NCBI GenBank assembly: GCA_016109435.1 | Contig: JAEILR010000020.1 | Location: forward strand, 1 to 64,000 | DNA from: Methanomassiliicoccus sp. | GTDB taxonomy: Archaea; Thermoplasmatota; Thermoplasmata; Methanomassiliicoccales; Methanomassiliicoccaceae | Length of the DNA stretch: 64,000 nucleotides | Direction of reading: 5' to 3' | Shown here: positions 9,611 through 18,513 of the stretch, piece after piece | Numbering within the stretch: the first letter of the stretch is position 1 | Layout: each line of letters starts with the position of its first letter | Notes under the pieces: generated by a model | Database searches by the model: none | The model's input: the letters and a program-made list of their open reading frames with translations, nothing else | What the model was told of the DNA's origin: nothing | Translations under genes and position numbers: made by a program

Positions 9611-9720
9611 AACGCTGCATCTCCCGGCCCTCCATAAGGTCCGGCTCGATATTATATGATCGTATGCCAGCGCCGCCGGAGCGCCCCCCTCCCCCTCGCG
9701 GGATCATCGGGAGATCGAGA

Positions 9721-10371
9721 TCAACTGCTGACCTTGCGGCCGAAGAGGACCAGAGCGATGCCCAGCACGGCCACCGCCACCACCAGGCCGATGAGCGCCG
9801 ACATCTCTGTCGACACGACGCTCTCCAGCGAGGTCAGGACGACGGCCGCCGACAGCTGGTTGCCTCCGTAGATGGTGATGATAACCCCTACCAGCACCGT
9901 TCTCACGAGCGTTCCGACCAGCACCGCCACCGCGCAGGACAAGCACGCCATGGTCAGGACCACCAGCATCGACTCCTTCAGCCCTCCCAGGTCCATGACC
10001 CCGTGGGCCGACCAGTCATAGATGTTCGCCACCACGAGGGCGAACACGGCCGCCAGGACCACGCAGGCCACCACCGCGAGGTACTTGGCCAGCAGGAGGT
10101 GGGAGCGCTTCACCGGCCGGACCAGGAAGAGGTCGTACACGCCCTGGGTCCGCTCGTTGATGATGCTCACCGAAAGCGTGGTCGATGCCAGCAGGCCGGC
10201 CATCGACGAGATGGTCAGCGCTGTGAACGCGCCCAGGGGCATGCCCCCGAGGTCCGGGGACAGGAAGTACATGAGGGCGGCCAGCAGGGGCATCCCGATC
10301 AGCAGGGCGATCATGACCTTGGAGCGGTAGAAGCCGTTGACCTCGTCCTTGAACAGCAGGCCTAGGCTCAC
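9721..10371 (-). CDS. ABC-2 type transporter permease
   Basis: A 216-residue membrane protein with six hydrophobic segments, typical of ABC-2 exporter permeases. The motif INERTQGVYDLFLVRPVKR near 75-93 is the cytoplasmic loop usual in this family. The start is a GTG at 10371 that overlaps the TGA of the upstream ATPase gene (GTGA overlap), so the two are translationally coupled. The open frame runs upstream to 10446, but only as overlap with the ATPase gene. The substrate is unknown. Confidence 0.87.
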   Translation of the reverse strand: MSLGLLFKDEVNGFYRSKVMIALLIGMPLLAALMYFLSPDLGGMPLGAFTALTISSMAGLLASTTLSVSIINERTQGVYDLFLVRPVKRSHLLLAKYLAVVACVVLAAVFALVVANIYDWSAHGVMDLGGLKESMLVVLTMACLSCAVAVLVGTLVRTVLVGVIITIYGGNQLSAAVVLTSLESVVSTEMSALIGLVVAVAVLGIALVLFGRKVSS

Positions 10372-11300
10372 ATCGATCCCCCCACGTAGGCCATGTACAC
10401 GTCCTCGAGCTTGGGATCGCGGCGGTTGAAGGACCGGATACGGCACCCCGCCTTCATCAGCGCATCGATGACCCTGGGGACGTACGCGTCCAGCTGGTCG
10501 GGGTCATCGACATGCACCACCAGCCAGCCGGTCGAGGGTTGGCGGATGTCGGTCCCCAGGACCTCCACCGACCTCCACTCCCCGCGGTCGTCGGACAGCT
10601 CGACCACCAGCTCTGAGCGCAGGGACACCATCCTCTCCAGGCCGTCGATCGGTCCGGAGTAGCGCACCTTACCGCTCTGCAGAAGACCGACCGAATCGGC
10701 CAAATCCTCGACGTCGGAGAGGATGTGGGACGAGAACAGGATCGTCGTTCCCGAATCCCTCAGCTCCTTGATGATCTTCTTCAGCATGAACCGGCTTGCC
10801 GGGTCCAGCGAGGCCATGGGCTCGTCGAGCACCAGCACGGACGGCTCATGCACTATGGCCTGGGCGAAGCCCAGCTTCTGGAGCGTGCCGCCGGACAGCT
10901 TGCCGACCTTCCTGCCCCTGTACTCCTCTATGCCTAGCTGGCCAAGGACCTCGTCCACTCTTGTCCTGAGGCGCTCCCCCTCCAGGCCGGACAGCCGTCC
11001 GAGAGTGACGAGGGCCTGCTCGCAGGTCCTCCACTCCTGGAACGCTGCCTTCTGGGGCAGGTAGCCGACCCTGACCTTGCCCTGGGCGCCGGGAGCGCTC
11101 ATGTCCGTCCCGGATACGATTACCTTCCCGCCGTTGTAGGGGACGAGCCCCAGCAGGGAGCGTATGATGGTCGACTTGCCGGCGCCGTTGGGGCCGATGA
11201 GGCCGTAGACCGAGCCCTCGTCCACCCGCAGGCTGGCGCGGTCCACTGCCACGAAATGACCGTATCTCTTGACCAGGTCCTCGATGATGATCGCTTCCAT
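10368..11300 (-). CDS. ABC transporter ATP-binding protein
   Basis: A 310-residue ATPase. The Walker A is GPNGAGKST near 36-44, the signature LSGGTLQKLG near 135, and the Walker B VLVLDEPMASLDP near 155-167, followed by the H-loop (SSHILSD). A C-terminal domain of about 90 residues is common in drug, lipid and NosF-type exporters. It forms a two-gene ABC-2 exporter with the overlapping permease gene. A regulator of the AsnC type lies immediately upstream on the same strand and may or may not control it. Confidence 0.92.
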   Translation of the reverse strand: MEAIIIEDLVKRYGHFVAVDRASLRVDEGSVYGLIGPNGAGKSTIIRSLLGLVPYNGGKVIVSGTDMSAPGAQGKVRVGYLPQKAAFQEWRTCEQALVTLGRLSGLEGERLRTRVDEVLGQLGIEEYRGRKVGKLSGGTLQKLGFAQAIVHEPSVLVLDEPMASLDPASRFMLKKIIKELRDSGTTILFSSHILSDVEDLADSVGLLQSGKVRYSGPIDGLERMVSLRSELVVELSDDRGEWRSVEVLGTDIRQPSTGWLVVHVDDPDQLDAYVPRVIDALMKAGCRIRSFNRRDPKLEDVYMAYVGGSM

Positions 11301-11446
11301 CTTTTCACCTTCTTGACCATCGAAACCCGGGCCGGGGTCTTGAGGTCATGTCCCCCCGCGGTGTGGCGGAACCGCCATCTGCGGTCGAAAAATGGCCGGT
11401 TCGTCCCCCCGGCAGTGCAAAGAACGGTCGTCGCTGCTACGGCCAG

Positions 11447-12343
11447 TCACTTGGCGCGATCCTCGACCAGCTTCCCTGCCCACGTGGGATGGAGGCGCAT
11501 GTCGTAGTACAGGTTGGAGAACAGCGACTCGAAATCTCCGTTGGCGTTGAGGTTCCTCTCCGCCTCCCTCAGTTCCTTGAGGTCGCGGGCCCAAATGGAG
11601 AAGAACATCATGCCCGGTTCCACGTTCGAAGCGGAGATGCCCAGGAGGTGGGGGTCCTTCCGGTTGATGAACACCGGGAACATGTCCTCCAGCCGGCGGT
11701 CCGGCCGCAGCTTGGCGTGGACGATGGAAATGAGATCGCCGGAGGAGCACAGGATCAGTTCGATATTGAAGGACACCCAATGATTGGCCTCCATGTGCTC
11801 GACCCTCCTCTTCACCGTCTTGGCGGTGGAGCCGATCTCCGCGGCCACGTCCTGCAGCGGCCGACGGCAATCCGCCGACAGCGCCCGGACGATGCGGTAG
11901 TCGAGCTTGGTCAGGGGGTCCTTGGCCGGAGGGTCCCCGGCGGAGAACACCGCCAGGCTCTTCAGGTCGTCGATCTTTCCCACTTCTCGGGCGAAGGACT
12001 GGTAATCGAACAGCTCCTGGTTGTTGCGGACATGGGCGTCCACATACAGGTACTGGGCACCGGTAGCGATGACCCGGACGGTGCAGTCGTGACCGCCAAG
12101 GTGCTCCATCGTCGCCGACAGGTCGGTGGAGTTGGAACGGCCGTACAGGCCCATGACGCTCCCGCCGGTCACCAGCGGGGTCAGATTGGCGCGGAAACCG
12201 ACGATGATGCCCTTGGCCATCAGCTGATGGATGCGCTTGTGAAGTCCGTTGACGGACAGCGACAGTCGGTCGGCGAGGTCACGGTACGGCAGCCGGGCAT
12301 CGACCGCCAGCTCCTTGATGATAAAGATGTCCGTCTCGTCCAT
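11447..12343 (-). CDS. Lrp/AsnC-type transcriptional regulator with two winged helices
   Basis: A 298-residue DNA-binding protein. The first AsnC-type HTH (TDIFIIKELAVDARLPYRDLAD) is at 3-50; a second (LDYRIVRALSADCRRPLQDVA) is at about 145-195. Each is followed by an alpha/beta region that resembles a degenerate RAM or effector domain. Double-HTH versions of this size occur in archaea. A TATA-like CCTTTTATTTC at 12366-12376 is about 28 bases before the ATG, giving a leaderless transcript. It is divergent from the drug exporter, with a dyad in between (12389-12411). Confidence 0.87.
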   Translation of the reverse strand: MDETDIFIIKELAVDARLPYRDLADRLSLSVNGLHKRIHQLMAKGIIVGFRANLTPLVTGGSVMGLYGRSNSTDLSATMEHLGGHDCTVRVIATGAQYLYVDAHVRNNQELFDYQSFAREVGKIDDLKSLAVFSAGDPPAKDPLTKLDYRIVRALSADCRRPLQDVAAEIGSTAKTVKRRVEHMEANHWVSFNIELILCSSGDLISIVHAKLRPDRRLEDMFPVFINRKDPHLLGISASNVEPGMMFFSIWARDLKELREAERNLNANGDFESLFSNLYYDMRLHPTWAGKLVEDRAK

Positions 12344-12388
12344 GGACGGTCCCCTAATGGCCTAGGTGAAATAAAAGGGCGTGTTCGG

Positions 12389-12411
12389 CAGTTCGGAGAT
12401 GCTGCGAACTG
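12389..12411. promoter_or_regulatory. candidate operator dyad between regulator and exporter
   Basis: Perfect 7-bp arms CAGTTCG and CGAACTG are separated by nine bases. The dyad sits between the promoters of the divergent AsnC-like regulator and MFS exporter. Its centre is about 25 bases upstream of the regulator's TATA element, a fitting place for autoregulation and exporter control. Confidence 0.5.
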
Positions 12412-12526
12412 GCGTGATGATGTTCACATCCCTCAAGATGGTGAGATGTTGGCCCATAACCGGCCGAACGATAGCTATTAATAGGGTCTTCAGATTTGAG
12501 CGTTGACCATCACGGAGACACACTGG

Positions 12527-13981
12527 ATGGTCAGCAATCATCATTCTGCTCACAAGGATGCGGTCGATCCAAAACGCACCGAAGCACGCAATCTCTTCTT
12601 GATCATCATCATGGCCGTCCTCGGCCTGTTGACGATCTTCGTCGAGACCATGCTGGTGCCGGCATTGCCGGGCATCGCCCAGGACCTCAGCGCCCAATCC
12701 TCGGACCTGGCATGGGTCCTCACGGCGTACACGCTCGCCGGAGCGGTAGCCATCCCCATCGCCGGAAAGATGGGAGAGATGTATGGGCGGAAGCGCGTCC
12801 TCCTCGCCATCATGATCGCATACATGGTCGGCCTGACCGGGGCGGCGCTGTCGTGGGACCTCCTCTCGCTCATCGTGTTCCGCACCGTTCAGGGCATCGG
12901 GATGGGGGCCATAACCCTCCTCATGGGCATGGCCAAGGACATCCTGCCGTTGCGCATGGTGCCGGTGGGCATCGGCCTCATCAGCGCGATGATCGGGGTC
13001 GGCGCGGCCCTGGGGCTGGTCATGGGCGGCCTGCTGATATCCTTCCTGGGATGGAAGGACACCTTCTGGGTCGTCCTCCCGGTGGTGGCATTGGTCGTCG
13101 CTGTCGTGCATCGCTCGGTGCCGGACGTGCAGATCAAGCGTCCTACCAAAATGGACGTGGCCGGTTCCGTCCTGCTCGGTCTGGGCATATTATCCCTTCT
13201 CCTCCCTCTCTCTCAGGGCGATGTCTGGGGGTGGGGGTCAGCCCTGACCCTCGGATTGTTCGCCTGCGCCATCATCTTCTTCGCCGGGTTCGTGTTCCGG
13301 GAGAAGAGGTTCGATGACCCGATCCTCAGGCTCGAACTGCTGAGGAACCGGAACATCTCGGTGGCGTACATCACCATGTTCTTCATCGGAGTGGTCATGT
13401 TCATGCTGTTCCAGACCCTGCCGTTCTTCCTGGGCATACCGGCGGACAGCGGAGGGTTCGGGATAACCAGCCAGGTCATCATCGGGCTGTTCATGCTGCC
13501 CAATGCCATCGCCCAGCTGATATCTTCGCCGCTGGGGGGCAAGTGGGGCCTGAAGGTCGGCCACGGGGAGATACTGATCCTGGGAATGGCCATCACCATG
13601 GCGGGGCTAGTTTCGCTGTCGCTGTTCCGCACGTCCCAGATCGGCGTGCTCATCACCCTGGCCATGTTCGGCTTCGGCATCGGGCTGGCCCAGGTCGGCA
13701 ACACCAATCTGGTATCCGTCGCCTGTACCAAGGAGAACTTCGGATCGACCACCGCGGTCAACTCCATGATCCTGACCATCGGCATGTCCGCCGGTCCGGT
13801 CCTTGCTAGCCTGATCGTCGCCGGTTCCGTCGACCCCAGCGCTGGTTACGCGTACTGTTGGGTGATCGCCGCCGCGCTCGCCCTCGTGGCCGCGGTGTTC
13901 GTGCTTTTGAACCGTTCGAGCCTAGTATCCGATTCGGTCGGCCATCGCTCGCATGATGAACGGTCCCCGGGCGGGGAGTGA
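12527..13981 (+). CDS. DHA2-type MFS multidrug exporter
   Basis: A 484-residue carrier with about 14 transmembrane segments, typical of the EmrB/QacA (DHA2) branch. The A-motif-like loop GKMGEMYGRKRVL lies after helix 2, and a C-motif-like GVGAALGLVMGG lies in helix 5. The ATG at 12527 has a GGAG ribosome site nine bases upstream. A TTG at 12503, eight codons earlier, is also possible because a TATA-like CTATTAATAG lies about 25 bases before it. Divergence from the AsnC-like regulator suggests efflux under its control. Confidence 0.9.
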   Translation: MVSNHHSAHKDAVDPKRTEARNLFLIIIMAVLGLLTIFVETMLVPALPGIAQDLSAQSSDLAWVLTAYTLAGAVAIPIAGKMGEMYGRKRVLLAIMIAYMVGLTGAALSWDLLSLIVFRTVQGIGMGAITLLMGMAKDILPLRMVPVGIGLISAMIGVGAALGLVMGGLLISFLGWKDTFWVVLPVVALVVAVVHRSVPDVQIKRPTKMDVAGSVLLGLGILSLLLPLSQGDVWGWGSALTLGLFACAIIFFAGFVFREKRFDDPILRLELLRNRNISVAYITMFFIGVVMFMLFQTLPFFLGIPADSGGFGITSQVIIGLFMLPNAIAQLISSPLGGKWGLKVGHGEILILGMAITMAGLVSLSLFRTSQIGVLITLAMFGFGIGLAQVGNTNLVSVACTKENFGSTTAVNSMILTIGMSAGPVLASLIVAGSVDPSAGYAYCWVIAAALALVAAVFVLLNRSSLVSDSVGHRSHDERSPGGE

Positions 13982-14098
13982 CGAGGCGTGGTCCGGTCAC
14001 CTTGCTGGCAAAACCCTTTCCCCGTTCATCGTTCAGGTCCGGGACTACCATGACTGCGCGGATCGATACTCATGCCGCCCTCGGCCGCACAACTGTAT

Positions 14099-16015
14099 TC
14101 ACGGCCTTGAACGGTCCTTCTCACGTGCCACCGACCGAGGCAGGGTAAATATGAAGGTCGAACCCCGGCCTTCCTCGGACTCGACCCAGATGTTCCCGCC
14201 ATGGCGTTCGACGATTCGCTTGGCGATGGCCAGACCGATCCCGGTGCCCTCGTAGTCCTCCCTGACATGCAGCCGTTGGAACATCTGGAATATCTTCTGG
14301 TGGTACTCCGTGGCGATGCCTATGCCGTTGTCCTTGATCGCGATGGTCCAGTGGTCCATCTCCTCTTTACAATCGATGAGCACCGTCGGCGGCTCATTGC
14401 CGCGGTACTTGATGGCGTTGCCGATCAAGTTCTGGAGCAGCTGGACCATCTGCGTCCGGTCGGCCGGAACGGTCGGCAGGCGCCCGGCCGTGACGGTGGC
14501 GTTGCTGGCCGATAACGATGCCTCCAGGTTGCTGAGAGCGTCTGACAGGGCATCGTTCATATCGACATTGGTGAACTCCCCGCCTCCGGATTCGACCCGC
14601 GAGTAGGCCAGCAGATCGGTGATCAGCTCCCTCATCCTTGTCGAACCGTCCACAGCGTAGTTCATATACACCTTGGCGTCCCCATCGAGCTTGTCACCGT
14701 ACTTCCGGTCCAGAAGGCCGAGGTAGGCGACTACTTGCCTCAGCGGTTCCTGAAGGTCGTGCGAGGCGACGTAGGCGAACTGGTCGAGGTCCCGGTTCGA
14801 CCTTGCCAGCTCTTCCGCCCTGGCGGACAGCTCGCGGCCCAGCCGTCTCTCTTCGGTCACATCGTGGCCGATGAACAGTATGCTCCCCGCCCTTCCGTTC
14901 GCACCCTCCTGTAGCTTGAGGCGCCACTCGACCTCCCTGGTCTCCCCGTTCTTGGTCAATAACGTTCCCGAGAACGCGGTCCTGTTCGAACTTGCCAGGA
15001 GCTGAGGGATGAGCCCCTTCCACGCCCCGGCATCGCCCCGCGGTTCCAGAGCTTCGGCCCAGTCCCTGGAGACGAGTTCGCTCATCTTCCACCCGGTAAC
15101 ATCCTCGATGAAGGGGTTGACCCTCAAGATACGGCCGTCGAGGCTGACTACCAGGACGATGGCCTGGGCGTTGGTGATGATCGCTTCCGCGAAATCCCTC
15201 TCCGATCTGAGCAGGTCCTCGCTGCTCTTCAGGGAGCGGAAAATCACGTCGTATGGCTGGACGATACCGGTCCTCACGATGGCCGCGAAGACCAGCAGGA
15301 AGGCGGCAAGGGTGGCGAGGTGGCCAAAAAGGTTCAGCAGGCCGTAAGGGTCGGCGTAAAGAGTGAACATCAGCTCGCCGGCGATCATGAAAACGATGGC
15401 CGCGACGAGGAGATTGAAGATGCTGTTGAGGAACACCTCCCGCTTCCTGTACAGCAGGAGAACGGCGATGACCATGAGGGCCGAGATAACGTACTCGCTC
15501 CCGATCTTGAACGGGGTGAGCCCGGAACCGTCGATGAAGGCGGCCGGAAAGACGTCTGTCTCGATGGCAATGAAAGCGATGGAGGCCACCACCGCGTAGG
15601 AGACCACCACCCAGTTCATGCTCAACTTCCTGAACATCACCAGGGGCGCGATGACCAGGGAGATCGCCAGGATATATCTGCTGACGATCCATAACTGGGT
15701 CGGGAGGTTCGCTGAATCCCCGGGAAAGATGCCCATGCCCTTGTAAGCGAGCAGATGGACGATGCCTATCAGGCCTACGAATAGGTAAGCCACGCTCATG
15801 ACCATAAGGTAATTATTGTCCATGTACCGGCGTGCGGTCCAGGCTATGATGAACACGCTGAAGGCGACCACCGAGATGATCGTCTCCACCAGACTGTGGA
15901 ACAGAAGATAGCTGATGAGGCTTGACGCCAGGACAAGCCCGAAAGCGAAGGCTGCCAGGATCATTGAGGACCGCATGAAGTTCCGTCCCTGGGCCCGCTT
16001 TGTATCGCCGTTCAT
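14099..16015 (-). CDS. MASE3-PAS sensor histidine kinase
   Basis: A 638-residue membrane kinase. Residues 15-250 form a MASE3-type sensor of about eight transmembrane helices. A PAS domain follows at about 265-390 (SLDGRILRVNPFIEDVTGW ... GHDVTEER). The HisKA domain has the H-box ASHDLQEPLRQV with H419; the ATPase has the N-box LLQNLIGNAIKYR (526-538), G1 DNGIGI and G2 GTGIGLAIAKR. The sequence resembles archaeal/cyanobacterial phytochrome-like kinases in its catalytic half. There is no adjacent response regulator; stand-alone receivers lie at 30.8 and 31.5 kb. The gene ends converging with the MFS exporter. Confidence 0.92.
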   Translation of the reverse strand: MNGDTKRAQGRNFMRSSMILAAFAFGLVLASSLISYLLFHSLVETIISVVAFSVFIIAWTARRYMDNNYLMVMSVAYLFVGLIGIVHLLAYKGMGIFPGDSANLPTQLWIVSRYILAISLVIAPLVMFRKLSMNWVVVSYAVVASIAFIAIETDVFPAAFIDGSGLTPFKIGSEYVISALMVIAVLLLYRKREVFLNSIFNLLVAAIVFMIAGELMFTLYADPYGLLNLFGHLATLAAFLLVFAAIVRTGIVQPYDVIFRSLKSSEDLLRSERDFAEAIITNAQAIVLVVSLDGRILRVNPFIEDVTGWKMSELVSRDWAEALEPRGDAGAWKGLIPQLLASSNRTAFSGTLLTKNGETREVEWRLKLQEGANGRAGSILFIGHDVTEERRLGRELSARAEELARSNRDLDQFAYVASHDLQEPLRQVVAYLGLLDRKYGDKLDGDAKVYMNYAVDGSTRMRELITDLLAYSRVESGGGEFTNVDMNDALSDALSNLEASLSASNATVTAGRLPTVPADRTQMVQLLQNLIGNAIKYRGNEPPTVLIDCKEEMDHWTIAIKDNGIGIATEYHQKIFQMFQRLHVREDYEGTGIGLAIAKRIVERHGGNIWVESEEGRGSTFIFTLPRSVAREKDRSRP

Positions 16016-16669
16016 GGTCCCCGTTCTTCCTACATCTCATCCGGCGTTCTGGCGTTCATTGGCACGTTCGCTAGTCGGAAAATGATTATCAATTATCGCA
16101 TTTCCCGGGTCGGTATGGGCGATGCAGGTCATAAATATCCTCCTTGAGGAATATCGACATATAGCCGTCGCCGATGCTCCGGCCCCATCGGACGACGTTC
16201 CCCGGCGATTTTGGCGTTTTTATTTATGTAGAGAGGGCACAAACTATCTACGGAAAGGATCGCCCCGCTCTCTCGAAAAAAGATCGGCCGGTCCGCGGGC
16301 TCCCCCTCGGATCTCCACTTTGTTCCCCCCGCGACCATCGCTGGAGGGGCGTTCCGACCTTCTCCGTTCGACCCTTTGTCCCTACGGACCAGCGAGGCCC
16401 GGGCGAACTCTTCCCCCGACCGGCGGCGTATTCCCATGGCGAGTGGCCCTATTCGACCGCGGACCCGGATCGAACATTCCATGGACCGTCAGTATTGCTA
16501 ATGGGAACGGCCCATGCCCGGAGGTCCCGATGTGGCGGAATGGCGAAGAATGCCGCCCGGTCCTCGTTCTAAGGGCAGCCAGCGCATCGTGAAACACAGA
16601 TGGCATTGTGCTGACCATTCTACGGGCCAGGAATAAATTTTATATTCATGGCGAGAGAACGTCACTTCC
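16016..16669. other. long intergenic region, possibly with an untranslated RNA
   Basis: About 650 bases. AT-rich promoter-like patches lie at about 16084-16098, 16130-16137 and 16217-16226, followed by a GC-rich stretch (16240-16615) with no protein-like frame. An imperfect stem (ATATCCTC and GAGGAATAT) lies at 16135-16154. I could not match SRP RNA, RNase P RNA or a tRNA. The fasciclin promoter occupies its right end. Confidence 0.45.
16637..16645 (+). promoter_or_regulatory. TATA element of the fasciclin gene
   Basis: ATTTTATAT centred about 28 bases before the ATG at 16670, which predicts a leaderless mRNA. Confidence 0.65.
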
Positions 16670-17104
16670 ATGATGCAGACAGGTAAAATGGCAGATATCG
16701 TCGATCTGGCGGTCCAGGCAGGCAATTTCAAGACGCTGGTAGCAGCGGTACAGGCAGCCGGCCTGGTAGATACCTTGAAGGGACCAGGACCGTTCACCGT
16801 GTTCGCCCCCACTGACGAAGCCTTCGCCAAGCTCCCCAAGGGCACTGTCGAAGCGCTCTTGAAGGACGTTCCCAAGCTGAAGAACATCCTCCTTTACCAC
16901 GTCGTTCCCGGGAAGGTCATGGCCTCTGAGGTGGTCAAATTGAAAAAGGCTAAGACCGTCCAGGGTCAAGAGATAGAGATAGATGCGGCCCGGTGGCACC
17001 TACACAAGCATGTTAAGGTGAACCGCGCGAACATCATCCAGGCGGACATCGTAGCCAGCAACGGGGTGTGTCATGCCATAGATGAGGTACTGATACCCAA
17101 ATAG
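16670..17104 (+). CDS. fasciclin domain protein
   Basis: A 144-residue single fasciclin (FAS1) domain. Both conserved boxes are visible: H1 ([17 protein letters not shown], about 41-57) and H2 ([15 protein letters not shown] at the C-terminus), with the central [10 protein letters not shown] between. It has no signal peptide, unlike many secreted relatives, so it may be cytoplasmic or the N-terminus may be atypical. Start by TATA spacing; a second ATG follows directly. Ends in TAG. FAS1 domains mediate adhesion or protein contacts. Confidence 0.92.
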   Translation: MMQTGKMADIVDLAVQAGNFKTLVAAVQAAGLVDTLKGPGPFTVFAPTDEAFAKLPKGTVEALLKDVPKLKNILLYHVVPGKVMASEVVKLKKAKTVQGQEIEIDAARWHLHKHVKVNRANIIQADIVASNGVCHAIDEVLIPK

Positions 17105-17375
17105 GCTTCGTACCGGGACATCGACCCATTCCCGTCCCTTTATGGGAGCCCTTCCGCGATGAACGCATCGGTCCAGCCGCAGTATTGGCCGAAGACGAGC
17201 GGTCATGTCGGGGAATGAGCGCTGCTTGCCTACTCAAGGGCTGCGGGGTACTAGAGTACAGCGCCCACATTTCATTTATTACGAAAGTAGCTCTCTCTGG
17301 CACGATTTGCATCTATTTATATGGGGAAAGCCGAAGTATCATCAGCAGGGATCGACGAGAATGTGAGGAGTTCCG

Positions 17376-17945
17376 ATGTCCGCGGCTGGAGCAGAGAACG
17401 GTTCCGATAGGTGGAGAATATTTTTCAGAAACCATCGGTACATGATCGTGTTGTTCATGGTAGGGGCCATCCTGGTATCCGCGGGCGCGATCCTCGTCCT
17501 CCTATGGTTCGTGGGCCATGCCCAATCGACAGGCCTGGTGCCGACCACGTTGGGCCTATGGTCCATCGGGAACATGGTGGCCTTCCTGCTGAACCTCCTC
17601 TTCTGGGAGCTGTTACTGATAGGCATTCCCCTGATCATAGTCGCGATCGTGGTCTGGCTTTGGTGGAGGAGGCTGCCGCTGGAGGAGAGGAACGAATACA
17701 CCTTCAGAGGCAAACGCTCACGCAGCTCGAGCGGGGGGAACGCCTTCTCGTTCCTTATCTTCATCGGGTTCCTCATCAAGGTGTACCTTGATGGCAACTG
17801 GGATGTCGCCATAGCCACGTGGTCCTTCGACTATCTGGTGTATTCCGTGATCACGGTCATGGTGTGGATAGCGATCATATTCGGGATCCCGCTGGCCATC
17901 GGCATCGTGTGGTGGTTGTGCCATGATATGAGGTCCGGAGCCTGA
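17376..17945 (+). CDS. conserved-looking membrane protein
   Basis: A 189-residue protein with hydrophobic segments at about 22-45, 62-95, 125-140 and 150-180. A charged loop with Arg/Ser (KRSRSSSGG) lies in the middle. A ribosome site (GAGGAG) lies six bases before the ATG, and a TATA element (TTTATATG) lies at about 17314-17321. No family recognised. It converges on the flavodoxin gene. Confidence 0.75.
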   Translation: MSAAGAENGSDRWRIFFRNHRYMIVLFMVGAILVSAGAILVLLWFVGHAQSTGLVPTTLGLWSIGNMVAFLLNLLFWELLLIGIPLIIVAIVVWLWWRRLPLEERNEYTFRGKRSRSSSGGNAFSFLIFIGFLIKVYLDGNWDVAIATWSFDYLVYSVITVMVWIAIIFGIPLAIGIVWWLCHDMRSGA

Positions 17946-17977
17946 TCCGCAGCCGTGAACTGTCCGCATCGTGGGGG

Positions 17978-18460
17978 TCAGGGGGCGATACGCGCCGCAA
18001 ACCCCTCGACCTTTTCCTTCCAGCCTTCCTCCAGCGGGCCCTTCAAGGTGGTCGGGACGACAGTGAAGATCGCGTCAGCGACCTTTACCAGACCTTTCTC
18101 CGCAAGAATCCCCTCCAGGACCGGAATGGTCTTCCTCTCGCGGTTTACCTCCTCTTCTGTGGGCATCCTTCCGGTCTTCTTGTTGGGGGCGACGCCGCCA
18201 TGGGTCGCGAAGAGCGCGTACTTCGTTCCAGGAGGCAGGTCGACCTTCTTGATGAACCGGCGCATGGCCCCGATCGGACCGCCAAACCGGGTCGGGGACC
18301 CGAAGACGTAAAGGTCCGCCGGAGGCAAGGCCTTTACGCTCGCCTCGTCGATGTGATACACGTTCACCTGGTGGCCCCTGGCCTCCATGACCCGCTTGAA
18401 CTCGTCGGCGACCTTCGCCCCGTTCCCGTACTTCGACGCGTGATACAGCTCGATCTTGAT
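17978..18460 (-). CDS. flavodoxin-like protein with apparent AUC start
   Basis: A 160-residue flavodoxin domain. The FMN phosphate loop (YHASKYGNGAKVA) lies at residues 6-18, and FGSPTRFGGPIGAMRRF lies near 75-90. The first ATG in frame is at 18388, which would delete the FMN loop. Upstream of it there is no ATG, GTG or TTG before an in-frame TAG. The codon aligned with the usual family start (MKIE...) is ATC at 18460, seven bases after a GAGGGGG ribosome site and about 42 bases after a TATA element at 18498-18507. So either AUC initiates or a base differs from the true genome. Confidence 0.8.
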   Translation of the reverse strand: MKIELYHASKYGNGAKVADEFKRVMEARGHQVNVYHIDEASVKALPPADLYVFGSPTRFGGPIGAMRRFIKKVDLPPGTKYALFATHGGVAPNKKTGRMPTEEEVNRERKTIPVLEGILAEKGLVKVADAIFTVVPTTLKGPLEEGWKEKVEGFAARIAP

Positions 18461-18497
18461 GAGAACACCCCCTCTTATACCGGTATTCTTCGTCCGG

Positions 18498-18507
18498 CAT
18501 ATATGTG
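18498..18507 (-). promoter_or_regulatory. TATA element of the flavodoxin gene
   Basis: The minus strand reads CACATATATG. It predicts transcription start near 18475, a short leader containing GAGGGGG, and translation from 18460. Confidence 0.5.
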
Positions 18508-18513
18508 CCTATT

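Noticed and set aside
9664-10365. Plus-strand frame rich in His, Asp and Arg
   Set aside because: Shadow of the ABC permease gene; low-complexity composition.
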